Shown: one piece after another, positions 15,551-23,666 of the stretch
How positions within the stretch are numbered: the stretch's first letter is position 1
Layout: every line of letters begins with the position of its first letter
Assembly: GCA_009774625.1 (NCBI GenBank)
Contig: VSOB01000043.1
Coordinates: 1 to 28,499 of the forward strand
Source: Lachnospiraceae bacterium
GTDB lineage: Bacteria; Bacillota; Clostridia; Lachnospirales; Lachnospiraceae
Direction of reading: 5' to 3'
Length of the DNA stretch: 28,499 nt
Position numbers and translations under genes: made by a program
Notes under the pieces: model-generated
The model's input: only the letters and a program-made list of their open reading frames with translations
Databases searched by the model: none
What the model was told of the DNA's origin: nothing

Positions 15551-16699
15551 TTACAGAAGGCTTCTGTACAGTTCTGCAATCTCTTCCACGCTGGTTTCGC
15601 GGGGATTGCCCGGTCTGCAGGCATCGTCATAAGCAGACTGTGCCAGGAACGGAATGTCCTCTTCCTTTACGATCTCCTTCAGATCTTTCGGAATCCCCAC
15701 ATCCTCCGACAGTTTCCGTACTGCATCCACTGCCGCTTTTCTGTACTCTTCCTGTGTCATGGACTCGGATCCGGTCACCCCCATTGCCTGTGCGATATAT
15801 TGATACTTATCACCGGTTGCCTGTGCATTGTATTCCATAACGGTGGGAAGAATGATCGCATTGGCCACACCATGAGGCGTATCATACAAAGCGCCCAGAG
15901 GATGGGCCATAGAATGTACGATGCCCAGTCCCACATTGGAAAAGCCCATACCTGCCACATACTGTCCCAGAGCCATATCCGCTCTGCCTTCCGGCGTATT
16001 GTCCACCGCCCCGCGCAGGGAACGGGAAATGATCTCAATGGCTTTCAGATGGAACATATCCGACAGCTCCCATGCTCCTGCCGTAATATAGCCCTCAATG
16101 GCATGCGTCAGCGCATCCATACCGGTTGCTGCGGTCAGCCCTTTGGGCATAGAGGACATCATATCCGGATCCACAAACGCCACCACCGGAATGTCTTTGG
16201 GATCCACACAAACCATCTTTCTGTTTTTCTCCGCATCGGTAATGACATAATTGATCGTTACCTCTGCCGCCGTACCTGCTGTCGTGGGAACCGCAAAAAT
16301 CGGAACGGACTTCTGCGTGGTAGCCGCCACGCCCTCCAGACTCCTCACATCCGCAAAGTCCGGATTATTGATAATAATACCGACTGCCTTGGCCGTATCC
16401 ATAGAAGAACCGCCGCCCACAGCGATCAGATAGTCTGCGCCCGATTTCTGATAAGCGGCCACACCTGTCTGTACATTTTCAATGGTGGGATTGGGTTTGA
16501 TATTGGAATACAGTTCATAGGCAAGCCCTGCCCCGTCCAAAACGTCCAGAACCTTTTTCGTTACCCCGAACTTTACCAGATCCGGATCAGAACATACAAA
16601 AGCCTTTTTAAATCCTCTTCCCTTGGCTTCTGCAGCAATCTCCTGAACCGCCCCTGCTCCATGATACGATGTTTCATTCAATACAAATCTGTTTGCCAT
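15551..16699 (-). CDS. fucO: Lactaldehyde reductase (iron-containing alcohol dehydrogenase)
   Basis: This 382-residue group III alcohol dehydrogenase closely resembles E. coli FucO in length and motifs. FucO reduces L-lactaldehyde to 1,2-propanediol with NADH during fucose or rhamnose fermentation. The nucleotide-binding GGGSSMDTAKA is at residues 95-105. The iron ligands are Asp195, His199, His262 and His276, at positions equivalent to those of E. coli FucO. The E. coli signature TTAGTAAEVTINYVITD is also kept. No fucose or rhamnose genes or microcompartment genes are near, so it may serve more general aldehyde or diol metabolism. A ribosome-binding site precedes ATG 16699. Confidence 0.9.
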   Translation of the reverse strand: MANRFVLNETSYHGAGAVQEIAAEAKGRGFKKAFVCSDPDLVKFGVTKKVLDVLDGAGLAYELYSNIKPNPTIENVQTGVAAYQKSGADYLIAVGGGSSMDTAKAVGIIINNPDFADVRSLEGVAATTQKSVPIFAVPTTAGTAAEVTINYVITDAEKNRKMVCVDPKDIPVVAFVDPDMMSSMPKGLTAATGMDALTHAIEGYITAGAWELSDMFHLKAIEIISRSLRGAVDNTPEGRADMALGQYVAGMGFSNVGLGIVHSMAHPLGALYDTPHGVANAIILPTVMEYNAQATGDKYQYIAQAMGVTGSESMTQEEYRKAAVDAVRKLSEDVGIPKDLKEIVKEEDIPFLAQSAYDDACRPGNPRETSVEEIAELYRSLL

Positions 16700-16872
16700 A
16701 CCCTTTCTCCTTTTCCAAACTCCTTCGCAAGCCCACTGCAGACCTTACAATAGATACGATAAAGACTGCAGACGCTGTACCAGTACGACTGTACTACTAT
16801 GCTTCCTTTATAGTTTACCATATCATTAAAGAAATCTGTACACACAGATCGTACTTTTTTCCTGTTTTGTGC
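16700..16872 (-). promoter_or_regulatory. fucO upstream region with repeats
   Basis: A weak candidate promoter is TTTCTT, 17 bases, TATAAA, with the -10 near 16808. Just upstream of it is the perfect dyad ATCTGT-GTGT-ACAGAT. Downstream, in the leader, GTCTGCAGT occurs twice about 30 bases apart, and AGTAC-AGTC-GTACT forms a short dyad. These may be regulator sites but none is recognised. Confidence 0.3.
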
Positions 16873-16920
16873 AAAAAAAGAGAAACGGCCCGGACTCTTC
16901 ATCCGCTGCCGTTCCTCTCT
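16873..16920 (-). terminator. Terminator of the amino-acid ABC operon
   Basis: On the minus strand GAGGAACGGC pairs with GCCGTTTCTC, with an inner CGGA / TCCG pairing. A run of seven Ts follows. It lies 28 bases after the ATPase stop codon and is a clear intrinsic terminator. Confidence 0.9.
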
Positions 16921-16947
16921 GTTTTAGTTTCGTAAATTCAGTGACCT

Positions 16948-17685
16948 TTAGAGAACTTTGTTCAAAAAGTCTATGGTACGGGGCTGTGTGGGATGCAGCA
17001 GCACCTCCTGGGGAGTGCCTTCCTCCACGATCACACCCTCATCCATAAAGATTACCCGGCTGGCCACTTCTCTTGCAAAACCCATCTCATGAGTGACCAC
17101 CACCATTGTCATACCGTCTCTGGCCAGGCTTTTCATAACTTCCAGAACTTCTCCCACCATTTCCGGATCCAGCGCACTGGTCGGTTCGTCAAAAAGCATA
17201 ATGTCCGGATTCATGGCCAGCGCTCTGGCAATTGCCACACGCTGTTTCTGTCCGCCGGATAATTTGCTGGGATACACCTCTGCCTTTTCCGCCAGTCCCA
17301 CCATAGCCAACAGCTCCATGCCTTTTTTTCTGGCCTCTTCCTTTGTCATTTTTTTCAGTTCCACCGGCGCCAGCATAATATTCTGGATCACATTCAAATT
17401 GGCAAACAGATTAAAATGCTGAAATACCATACCGATGTTTTCTCTTACTTTATTGATGTTGATCTTTTTATCGGTCAGATTGTATCCGTCCACGATTACC
17501 TCGCCTGCCGTAATCGTCTCCAGAGCGTTCAGACACCGCAGAAAGGTGCTTTTCCCGGAGCCGGAGGGACCGATCAGGCATACCACTTCTCCTTCACTGA
17601 TTTCCACATCCATCCCTTTTAATACTTCCAGATGTCCGAAGCTCTTCCGCAGTCCCTTAATACTGATTTTACTAGTTCTTTCCAT
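16948..17685 (-). CDS. Polar amino-acid ABC transporter ATPase (GlnQ-like)
   Basis: This 245-residue ATPase powers polar amino acid uptake. Walker A GPSGSGKST is at residues 39-47, the signature LSGGQKQRVAIARAL near 138-152 and Walker B IMLFDEPTSALD near 159-170. All are intact. The start is set at ATG 17685, which has AAAGGAAG upstream, rather than the longer frame from 17739; the gene then overlaps the permease by 14 bases. The EMGFAREVASRVIFMDEG segment after the H-loop histidine is typical of the GlnQ/HisP group. Substrate cannot be told from the ATPase. The terminator at 16873-16920 follows. Confidence 0.93.
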   Translation of the reverse strand: MERTSKISIKGLRKSFGHLEVLKGMDVEISEGEVVCLIGPSGSGKSTFLRCLNALETITAGEVIVDGYNLTDKKININKVRENIGMVFQHFNLFANLNVIQNIMLAPVELKKMTKEEARKKGMELLAMVGLAEKAEVYPSKLSGGQKQRVAIARALAMNPDIMLFDEPTSALDPEMVGEVLEVMKSLARDGMTMVVVTHEMGFAREVASRVIFMDEGVIVEEGTPQEVLLHPTQPRTIDFLNKVL

Positions 17686-18331
17686 AGGAAATCTTCCTTT
17701 CCAATGCTCTTGCCGTCTTTGAAAGCGCTGTGATAACAACCAGATACATCACAGCGATAATTGCCCACATCCTGAATGTCTCAAAGTTTCTTGCAATTAC
17801 GATCTGTCCCGCCTTTACCAGTTCCGGGAAACCGATTACGGAAAGAATGGAGGTGTCCTTCAGTGTGATGATAAACTGATTGATAATGGATGGGATCATG
17901 ACCCGTATGGCCTGAGGCAGCACTACCCTGCACATGGCCTTACTATACGGCAGACCCAGGCTTCTTGCTGCTTCCATCTGTCCCTTGTCAATGGACTGGA
18001 TTCCCGCACGGACAATCTCAGCCATATAGGCTCCCGCGTTCATACTCAGGGAAATGATACCCGCCGTCAGCGCATCCAGCCGGATCCCTGTCGCCATCGG
18101 GATTCCAAAGTACACAAAAAATGCGAGTACGATCAGCGGCACACCCCGGATACAGTCTATGTATACATTTGCAATGGTATTGCATATCCTGTTTTTGGAC
18201 ACATTCAACAGTCCGAAAAACAAACCGATAACCGCCGCAAAAATAAGCGACAACAGGGTCAGCTCCAGTGTTTTCCCCATCGCGCCCAGAAGATATACCC
18301 CGTTTTCTCTGATCAGACCAAAAAATGACAT
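17672..18331 (-). CDS. Polar amino-acid ABC transporter permease
   Basis: This 219-residue membrane protein of the HisMQ family has about five hydrophobic segments. The coupling loop EAARSLGLPYSKAMCRVVLPQAIRVMIPS (about residues 129-157) is the family's ATPase contact. RGVPLIVLAFFVYFG is the usual early segment. The start at ATG 18331 (MSFFGLIRENG) is preferred to the upstream ATG at 18403, because the latter lies in a hairpin region and AAGGAGAAGGGTGG precedes 18331. A single permease suggests a homodimeric channel. Confidence 0.92.
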   Translation of the reverse strand: MSFFGLIRENGVYLLGAMGKTLELTLLSLIFAAVIGLFFGLLNVSKNRICNTIANVYIDCIRGVPLIVLAFFVYFGIPMATGIRLDALTAGIISLSMNAGAYMAEIVRAGIQSIDKGQMEAARSLGLPYSKAMCRVVLPQAIRVMIPSIINQFIITLKDTSILSVIGFPELVKAGQIVIARNFETFRMWAIIAVMYLVVITALSKTARALERKISYGKN

Positions 18332-18354
18332 TGTCAAACCACCCTTCTCCTTCG

Positions 18355-18366
18355 TTCTGTACAGAA
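18355..18366. repeat. 12-bp perfect palindrome before the permease
   Basis: TTCTGTACAGAA reads the same on both strands. It lies between the intercistronic hairpin and the permease ribosome-binding site. It may be part of the mRNA fold or a protein site. No function is known. Confidence 0.5.
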
Positions 18367-18368
18367 GT

Positions 18369-18411
18369 GATGACATATACGCCGCCCTTTCGTTTGTACG
18401 CATATATCATC
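18369..18411 (-). ncRNA. Intercistronic RNA hairpin after the binding-protein gene
   Basis: In the minus-strand transcript GAUGAUAUAUGCG pairs with CGUAUAUGUCAUC over 13 base pairs. Two of these are G-U wobbles, and the loop is 17 bases. There is no T-run, so it is unlikely to be a full terminator. Hairpins placed just after a binding-protein gene in ABC operons often protect the upstream mRNA, giving more binding protein than permease. That role is inferred. Confidence 0.55.
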
Positions 18412-18429
18412 CATTTCCATACAGAATTA

Positions 18430-19278
18430 TTATTTTGTATAAGTTGCTACGATCTCATCATACTTTCCGTTTTCCTTGATGTTTTTCAGACCGGCCTGGA
18501 ACATGGCAAGCAGCTCTGCATTCTCACCCTTCTTTACTGCAAATCCATAAGGGGTCTGGGATTCGTTTACATCTCCCGGCATCTCCATACCTGCACCCTG
18601 CTGAATGTTATAAGCCATAACCGGATAGTCCTCAAAGCATGCAACGGTATTGCCTGTGATTACATCCTGATACATGGTGGGAGAATCGGAAAATTCCACG
18701 ATTTCAAAACCATACTCTTCTGCAATGGATTTTGCAAAAGCAGAACCGTTGGTACCGGTCTTAACGGCAACCTTCTGACCGGACAGATCTTCATAGGATG
18801 CAATCTCGGATCCTTTTGCCACAGCCATTGTCACACCTGCATCATAGTAAGAATCGGAGAAGTCAAATTTCTCTTTTCTCTCCTCTGTAATGGACATACC
18901 TGCAATCACACCGTCAGCCTGACCGGACTCCACTGCAAGCAGAGCCGCGTCAAACCCAAGAGGCTGCAGTTCATAGGTAAAGCCCTGATCTTCTGCAATC
19001 GCCGCCAGCAGGTCCACATCAATGCCGACAAAATTATTGGATGCATCATTAAATTCAAACGGTGCGAACACAGTATCGGTAGCAATAATAAACGATCCGC
19101 CACCTGCTGCCCCGCCTTCTGAATCTGCAGGCGCCGCTTCGCTTTCCTGCGCTCCTGCACTTTCTGTCTCTGCAGCCGGTTCACTGTCAGATGCAGGCGC
19201 CTGCGCATCATTGCCGCAGGCAGTCATGGTCAAAACCATCGCAGCGGCAAGCACTGCGGATAAAAGTTTCTTTTTCAT
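18430..19278 (-). CDS. Polar amino-acid ABC transporter binding lipoprotein
   Basis: This is a 282-residue substrate-binding protein (SBP_bac_3 family). A lipoprotein signal peptide ends at the lipobox MTAC with Cys21. A linker rich in Ala, Glu and Ser (about residues 22-60) then spaces the domain from the membrane. The ligand-binding fold starts at SFIIATDTVFAPFEFNDASNNFVGIDVDLL, and the ligand-contact segment ADGVIAGMSITEERKEKFDFSDSYYDAG is complete. The family binds polar amino acids such as glutamine, arginine or cystine, but specificity is not evident. AAGGAGG precedes the ATG. It has its own strong promoter and a palindromic operator-like site. Confidence 0.93.
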   Translation of the reverse strand: MKKKLLSAVLAAAMVLTMTACGNDAQAPASDSEPAAETESAGAQESEAAPADSEGGAAGGGSFIIATDTVFAPFEFNDASNNFVGIDVDLLAAIAEDQGFTYELQPLGFDAALLAVESGQADGVIAGMSITEERKEKFDFSDSYYDAGVTMAVAKGSEIASYEDLSGQKVAVKTGTNGSAFAKSIAEEYGFEIVEFSDSPTMYQDVITGNTVACFEDYPVMAYNIQQGAGMEMPGDVNESQTPYGFAVKKGENAELLAMFQAGLKNIKENGKYDEIVATYTK

Positions 19279-19308
19279 AATAGTATCCTCCTTACAATCT
19301 GTGTTTCA

Positions 19309-19330
19309 GGATAATTGTATACAATTATCC
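19309..19330. promoter_or_regulatory. Perfect 22-bp palindromic operator-like site
   Basis: The half-site GGATAATTGTA is followed directly by its exact complement, giving 22 symmetric bases centred on TTGTATACAA. It spans about +7 to +28 relative to the predicted start point of the binding-protein transcript, a classic place for a repressor. The core GTA-TAC resembles FadR-type GntR operators, but the regulator is not encoded nearby. A short RNA hairpin is an alternative. Confidence 0.6.
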
Positions 19331-19342
19331 CACTAAAATCAA

Positions 19343-19372
19343 TTTATACCACAGAATGTTTCCTTTTGTCAA
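19343..19372 (-). promoter_or_regulatory. Strong sigma-A promoter of the amino-acid ABC operon
   Basis: On the minus strand a consensus TTGACA is followed after 18 bases by TATAAA (or after 17 by GTATAA). The predicted start is near 19336. It lies just after glyA, so the transporter need not depend on read-through from glyA. Confidence 0.8.
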
Positions 19373-19379
19373 GCGGGAC

Positions 19380-20618
19380 CTAAATCAGAGGATATTTTTT
19401 GGTCAGTATATCCACAATCGCCCTGGCCTTTGGAACATTCTCTTCCCCGCCTTTGATCACAAGTGCGATCGCCTCTGCAATCTGTTCCATATCCTCCGTC
19501 TGCATCCCCCTGGAAGTAACGGCAGGAGTCCCCAGGCGGATACCGCTTGTTACGAAAGGAGACTGGGGATCGTTGGGTATGGTATTTTTATTGCAGGTAA
19601 GATGCGCCATATCCAGCAGCTTTTCCACTGCCTTGCCGGTCAGGCCGAAATTGGTCAGGTCCACCAGCATCAGATGGTTGTCCGTCCCGCCGGATACGAT
19701 ATGGATCCCCCGCTCCAGCAGTCCTTTGCAAAGCGCCTGTGCATTGTCAACAATGCCTTTCTGGTACTGTTTAAATTCATCGGTCAGCGCTTCTTTAAAG
19801 CATACTGCCTTGGCCGCAATCACATGCATCAGCGGCCCGCCCTGAATGCCGGGGAAAATAGCTTTGTTAAAATTATACTTTTTGGCCGCCTCTTCATTGG
19901 CCAGAATCAGACCGCCCCTGGGGCCTCTCAATGTCTTATGGGTAGTCGTGGTCACCACATCCGCATAGGGAACCGGACTGGGATGAAGTCCTGCTGCCAC
20001 AAGTCCGGCGATGTGCGCCATGTCCACCATCAGCACTGCCCCCACTTCATCCGCCACTTCACGGAACTTTTTAAAATCTATGGTTCTGGCATAGGCAGAC
20101 GCACCTGCAATTATCATTTTAGGCCGTGCCTCCAGCGCGGTCTGGCGCATCCTGTCATAGTCAAGAAACCCTTCGTCATTGACCCCATAAGGCACGATCT
20201 TAAAATATTTGCCGGAAATGTTTACCGGGCTCCCGTGGGTCAGATGTCCGCCGTGATCCAGATTCATCCCCATGATCACGTCCCCAGGTTCACACACTGC
20301 AAACTGTACGGCCAGATTGGCCTGTGCGCCGGAATGGGCCTGTACATTGGCATAATCGCAGCCAAACAGCTCCTTTGCCCGGTCTATGGCAAGATTCTCC
20401 ACCACATCCACGCATTCACATCCGCCATAATACCGCTTGCCCGGATAGCCTTCCGCATATTTATTGGTCAGAGGACTGCCCATCGCCGCCATAACTGCCT
20501 TACTGACCCAGTTTTCCGATGCAATCAGCTCTATATGGCTGTTCTGTCTTTCCTGCTCGTCCACAATCGCCTTTGCGATTTCAGGATCCACTTTCTTTAC
20601 TTCATCCAATGCATACAT
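19380..20618 (-). CDS. glyA: Serine hydroxymethyltransferase
   Basis: This 412-residue PLP enzyme is of standard bacterial length. It interconverts serine and glycine while charging tetrahydrofolate with a one-carbon unit. The PLP lysine is Lys228 in VVTTTTHKTLRGPRGG. SENWVS, NKYAEGYPGKRYYGGCE and DMAHIAGL are all family motifs. The start is placed at ATG 20618, because GGAGG lies seven bases upstream; an ATG two codons earlier is only one base from GGAGG. It supplies methylene-THF, the substrate of metF elsewhere in the window. It is followed closely by the amino-acid transporter, with no clear terminator between. Confidence 0.96.
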   Translation of the reverse strand: MYALDEVKKVDPEIAKAIVDEQERQNSHIELIASENWVSKAVMAAMGSPLTNKYAEGYPGKRYYGGCECVDVVENLAIDRAKELFGCDYANVQAHSGAQANLAVQFAVCEPGDVIMGMNLDHGGHLTHGSPVNISGKYFKIVPYGVNDEGFLDYDRMRQTALEARPKMIIAGASAYARTIDFKKFREVADEVGAVLMVDMAHIAGLVAAGLHPSPVPYADVVTTTTHKTLRGPRGGLILANEEAAKKYNFNKAIFPGIQGGPLMHVIAAKAVCFKEALTDEFKQYQKGIVDNAQALCKGLLERGIHIVSGGTDNHLMLVDLTNFGLTGKAVEKLLDMAHLTCNKNTIPNDPQSPFVTSGIRLGTPAVTSRGMQTEDMEQIAEAIALVIKGGEENVPKARAIVDILTKKYPLI

Positions 20619-20695
20619 TGTCATTCCTCCATTTATTATTGCATTTTTATTTTTTCATTTTACCTTCCGCACTCTGCATTCTATTTTTTCCTGTG

Positions 20696-20730
20696 AGTAT
20701 AACACAGCCTGGGCTCTGCCGCAAGCAGAG
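20696..20730 (-). promoter_or_regulatory. Candidate glyA promoter with an inverted repeat over the -35
   Basis: On the minus strand TTGCGG and TATACT are 17 bases apart. A 6-bp dyad CTCTGC / GCAGAG (20714-20719 and 20725-20730) flanks and overlaps the -35 box. The dyad may be an operator or a leftover terminator stem of the upstream gene, but no T-run follows. The promoter lies about 78 bases before the glyA start. Confidence 0.45.
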
Positions 20731-20765
20731 AATACAGAGGGATTAAGGCAAACCCCTTTCCCGTG

Positions 20766-21677
20766 TTATCCCCCGTACCGCTCCACAATCCGCATCACCG
20801 CCGGCAGGTATACACCGCCGAACAGATTCAGATGATTCAGAAGATGATAGAGATGATACAAATCCCGACGGGATTCATACCCCGGCTGCAGCGGCGCCGC
20901 TTCCTGATATGCCCGGTAAAAAGCCCGGGGAAATCCGCCGAAAAGCTCTGTCATGGCAAGATCCGATTCCGCATGTCCCACATAAGCCGCCGGATCAATC
21001 AGCCACGCATGTCCGTCCTTTCCCGTGATTACATTGCCTGACCACAGATCTCCATGCAGCAGGGAAGGATGGTCCGGCTCTGTCAGAAATCCCTCTATTC
21101 TGTCCAGCACTCTGGCCGCTTTTTTCCGTCCCGTCCCGTCAAAATATCCGGCAGCCCGTTCAAACTGCGGATCGAGACGACAGTCCCGGAAAAATCCGGT
21201 CCAGCTTTCATATGCCGTATTGCATTGTTTTCCCATCCCTATATAGTTATCCATCATAAAGCCGTACCGGCCTCCGGTCACAAAATCTGCCGCCTCTGCC
21301 TGATGCATGGCAGCCAGCCTCCGGCCAAAAGTCTCCCAGTAATCACAGCAGCGCCCGCCTTCCAGATATTCCAGAAGCAAAAATGCAGATCCGCCTCTGC
21401 CCGGCTCCGTCCCGGTGCAAAGCACATGAGGCGTACCGATGGTTTTCGTCCGGGCAATGGCAGACAATCCGACGGCCTCTGCCTGAAATAACGGAGCATT
21501 TTCTTTTGTATTTGCCTTCAGAAACACCTGGGTTCCATCGGATAACCGGAGCAGCCGGGCTTCATTGCAGTCCCCGCCTCCTGCCCTTCTGCTCTGAACA
21601 ATCCCCACACTGCTTCCAAAGAGTGTATGAAGCGCCTCTTCCATAGAAGTAAAATGCGGTGTTTCCCCTGAGATCAT
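20766..21677 (-). CDS. Fructosamine kinase family protein
   Basis: This is a 303-residue protein with the aminoglycoside-phosphotransferase-like fold of the FN3K family. The catalytic loop HGDLWSGNVI and the metal-binding LIDPAAYVGHAESDLAM segment lie near residues 213-245 and are intact. The N-terminal QSRRAGGGDCNEARLLRLSDGTQVFLKAN forms the ATP-binding lobe. Family members phosphorylate sugar amines on proteins (ketosamines), starting their removal; bacterial substrates are mostly unproven. GGAGAG precedes ATG 21677. It follows mutY by 44 bases and may share its transcript, which would group protein and DNA repair functions loosely. Confidence 0.88.
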   Translation of the reverse strand: MISGETPHFTSMEEALHTLFGSSVGIVQSRRAGGGDCNEARLLRLSDGTQVFLKANTKENAPLFQAEAVGLSAIARTKTIGTPHVLCTGTEPGRGGSAFLLLEYLEGGRCCDYWETFGRRLAAMHQAEAADFVTGGRYGFMMDNYIGMGKQCNTAYESWTGFFRDCRLDPQFERAAGYFDGTGRKKAARVLDRIEGFLTEPDHPSLLHGDLWSGNVITGKDGHAWLIDPAAYVGHAESDLAMTELFGGFPRAFYRAYQEAAPLQPGYESRRDLYHLYHLLNHLNLFGGVYLPAVMRIVERYGG

Positions 21678-21721
21678 AGGTTTTCTCTCCTTTGCTTCGC
21701 TTTACGTCAGGCCGGCCTGCC

Positions 21722-22861
21722 TTACGCCTGATATTTATCATTGCCAAGCCGTATCTTCACATATTTGGCATAGGCCGAAAAAGCGGACGGAATGGGGTAT
21801 CTTTCCTCTGTTTCATCTTTATCCGCAAACAGAAATGGTATTTCTCCCTCACCGCTTCCCCGTTCCAGCTCATCCACTCTGATGGCATACCCGATCATAT
21901 GCCATTCCTTATGGGTAAAAATATGTCTGGCATCTTCCAGCCTTCTGATATGGACAGCCTTGTATCCCAGCCCGCCCAGATAGGAAAGCACCTCATCTTC
22001 CGTCTGATGCCCCGGCAGGGATGGAAATTCATACATGCCTGCCAGAAGTCCCCTGGAAGGTCTTTTACGCAGTGCGGTCCTGTTTTCATCCTGAATCAAC
22101 AGAATCGTCTTTTCCTCTGTTTGACGTGCCTTTTTCCGGGATTTTTTCGGGTATTCGGATATCTTTCCTGCCGCTCTGGCCCGGCACATGGCCTGCCACG
22201 GACATTCGCCGCATTTGGGTGCACCGTTGGGAATACAGACCACAGCGCCCAGCTCCATCAGCGCCTGGTTAAAATCTCCTGCCCGCTCTCCGGGCATGAC
22301 AGAGTGCAGACGCTTTTCCGTCTCTCTGCGGACCTTCTGCTCCATAATGTCCCCATCGTCCATACGTACTCTGGCCAGGATACGCAGTACATTTCCGTCC
22401 ACTGCCGGAACCGGCTGTCCAAATGCGATGGAAGCAATGGCGCCTGCGGTATAACTGCCGATCCCCGGCAGTTTTACCAGCTCTTCCCAGGTATCCGGCA
22501 TTTCCCCGCCGTATTCTTCCTCTATCCGTACGGCGGCTCTCTGTAAATTGCGCGCCCTGTTATAATATCCAAGCCCTTCCCACAGCTTTAAAAGTTCTTC
22601 CTCTGATACCTGCGCAAGATGGGCAATATCGGGCAGGGCTTTCAGGAAACGCTCATAATAAGGCATTACCGCTGCCACTCTGGTCTGCTGCAACATAATT
22701 TCAGATACCCATACCCGATAGGCTGTGGGTGTCTCCCGCCACGGCAGAATGCGGTGCGACCGGTCATACCAGTCAAGAAGCGGCTCTACCAGTGCTTTCA
22801 TTTCTTTCAGCTCAGTCTTTGTCCGGTTTTTATCCGGCTCTGCTTCTCTGTACTGCCCCAT
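21722..22861 (-). CDS. mutY: A/G-specific adenine DNA glycosylase
   Basis: This 379-residue base-excision repair enzyme removes adenine mispaired with 8-oxoguanine. Catalytic Glu lies in WVSEIMLQQTRV, the helix-hairpin-helix is LPGIGSYTAGAIASIAFG, and the catalytic Asp is in VDGNVLR. The iron-sulfur cysteines follow a C-x7-C-x2-C-x5-C pattern (CIPNGAPKC then CPWQAMC). A C-terminal NUDIX-like domain for 8-oxoG recognition begins near residue 235. The start is taken at ATG 22861, with GGAGGGGG eight bases upstream. The frame stays open to 22966, but that extension would overlap sfsA and has no family match. Confidence 0.93.
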   Translation of the reverse strand: MGQYREAEPDKNRTKTELKEMKALVEPLLDWYDRSHRILPWRETPTAYRVWVSEIMLQQTRVAAVMPYYERFLKALPDIAHLAQVSEEELLKLWEGLGYYNRARNLQRAAVRIEEEYGGEMPDTWEELVKLPGIGSYTAGAIASIAFGQPVPAVDGNVLRILARVRMDDGDIMEQKVRRETEKRLHSVMPGERAGDFNQALMELGAVVCIPNGAPKCGECPWQAMCRARAAGKISEYPKKSRKKARQTEEKTILLIQDENRTALRKRPSRGLLAGMYEFPSLPGHQTEDEVLSYLGGLGYKAVHIRRLEDARHIFTHKEWHMIGYAIRVDELERGSGEGEIPFLFADKDETEERYPIPSAFSAYAKYVKIRLGNDKYQA

Positions 22862-22893
22862 TCTCTTTCCCCCTCCATTGTGCCGGCATCCTC

Positions 22894-23646
22894 TTATGGC
22901 CGCCCGGCCGAAAATGGCCCTCTGCGAATCTCCACCGGACTGCGCAGTCTCATACCGCTTTCCCATACCTTACAGTCATACGCCAGAATATGGACACCGC
23001 TGTCCGCCGCCTCCCACAAAGCCTGGCAGAAAGCCGGATGGGTTTCCCCATTGGGCATAAAATATGACACTCCCGTCATCTGTATCACAAACAACACATA
23101 TGTCTCATATCCCTCTTTTTTCGCCTGTATCAACTCCCGCACATGCTTAACGGCCCGTTCTGACGGCGCATCAGGAAACAGAGCTGCGCCGCCCTGCTCC
23201 AGTGTCACCCCTTTTACTTCCATTAAAATCTGCTTTTCCGCCTTACTTTCTCTGCCCGTTTTATCGCCTTGTCTGTCACCGCCGCCAGCCGTCCGGATAT
23301 AAAAATCGAACCGGGAACTACCATAGGTCGTTTCCGGTCTGATCTCTGCCACACAGGGAAACAGGCGGCCGTCAGCCAGCCATTCTCCCACTGCCTGATT
23401 GGGCGCTGTGGAATCCATATTGATAAGGCGGCCTCCCTTTTTCACCGCAACCAGATCATAGCCGGTTTTTCTTCCCGGCCTGTCCGATTTTTCCAGAAAC
23501 ACTTCCGCCCCATGTACCAAAAGTTCCCGGCACCTGCCCGTATTTTTTACATGTACCTGCCGGACCTTGCCGCCGATCTGCACATCCGCAATAAAGCGGT
23601 TGGGTCTGGCCAGAAACAGCCCCTTTGTTATGCTTTTGTATTCCAT
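22894..23646 (-). CDS. sfsA: SfsA family DNA-binding/nuclease protein
   Basis: This 250-residue protein carries the SfsA pattern. There is an N-terminal OB-like part (RFIADVQIGGKVRQVHVKNTGRCRELLVHG), then a nuclease-like part with SRFDFYI, EVKGVTLEQGGAALFPDAPSERAVKHVREL and YVLFVIQM. SfsA was first described as a sugar-fermentation stimulation factor in E. coli and has a PD-(D/E)XK-like domain; its cellular role is unclear. A short Gly/Asp/Lys-rich insert near residues 122-136 precedes the ILMEVKG strand. AGGAG lies five bases before the ATG. It is closely packed with mutY (32 bases) and the DUF1653 gene (20 bases). Confidence 0.92.
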   Translation of the reverse strand: MEYKSITKGLFLARPNRFIADVQIGGKVRQVHVKNTGRCRELLVHGAEVFLEKSDRPGRKTGYDLVAVKKGGRLINMDSTAPNQAVGEWLADGRLFPCVAEIRPETTYGSSRFDFYIRTAGGGDRQGDKTGRESKAEKQILMEVKGVTLEQGGAALFPDAPSERAVKHVRELIQAKKEGYETYVLFVIQMTGVSYFMPNGETHPAFCQALWEAADSGVHILAYDCKVWESGMRLRSPVEIRRGPFSAGRP

Positions 23647-23666
23647 ACAGACTCCTGTCGTCTCTC

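Noticed and set aside
19356..20696. 446-codon plus-strand open frame opposite glyA
   Set aside because: It mirrors the conserved serine hydroxymethyltransferase frame and has no ribosome-binding site or recognisable domain.
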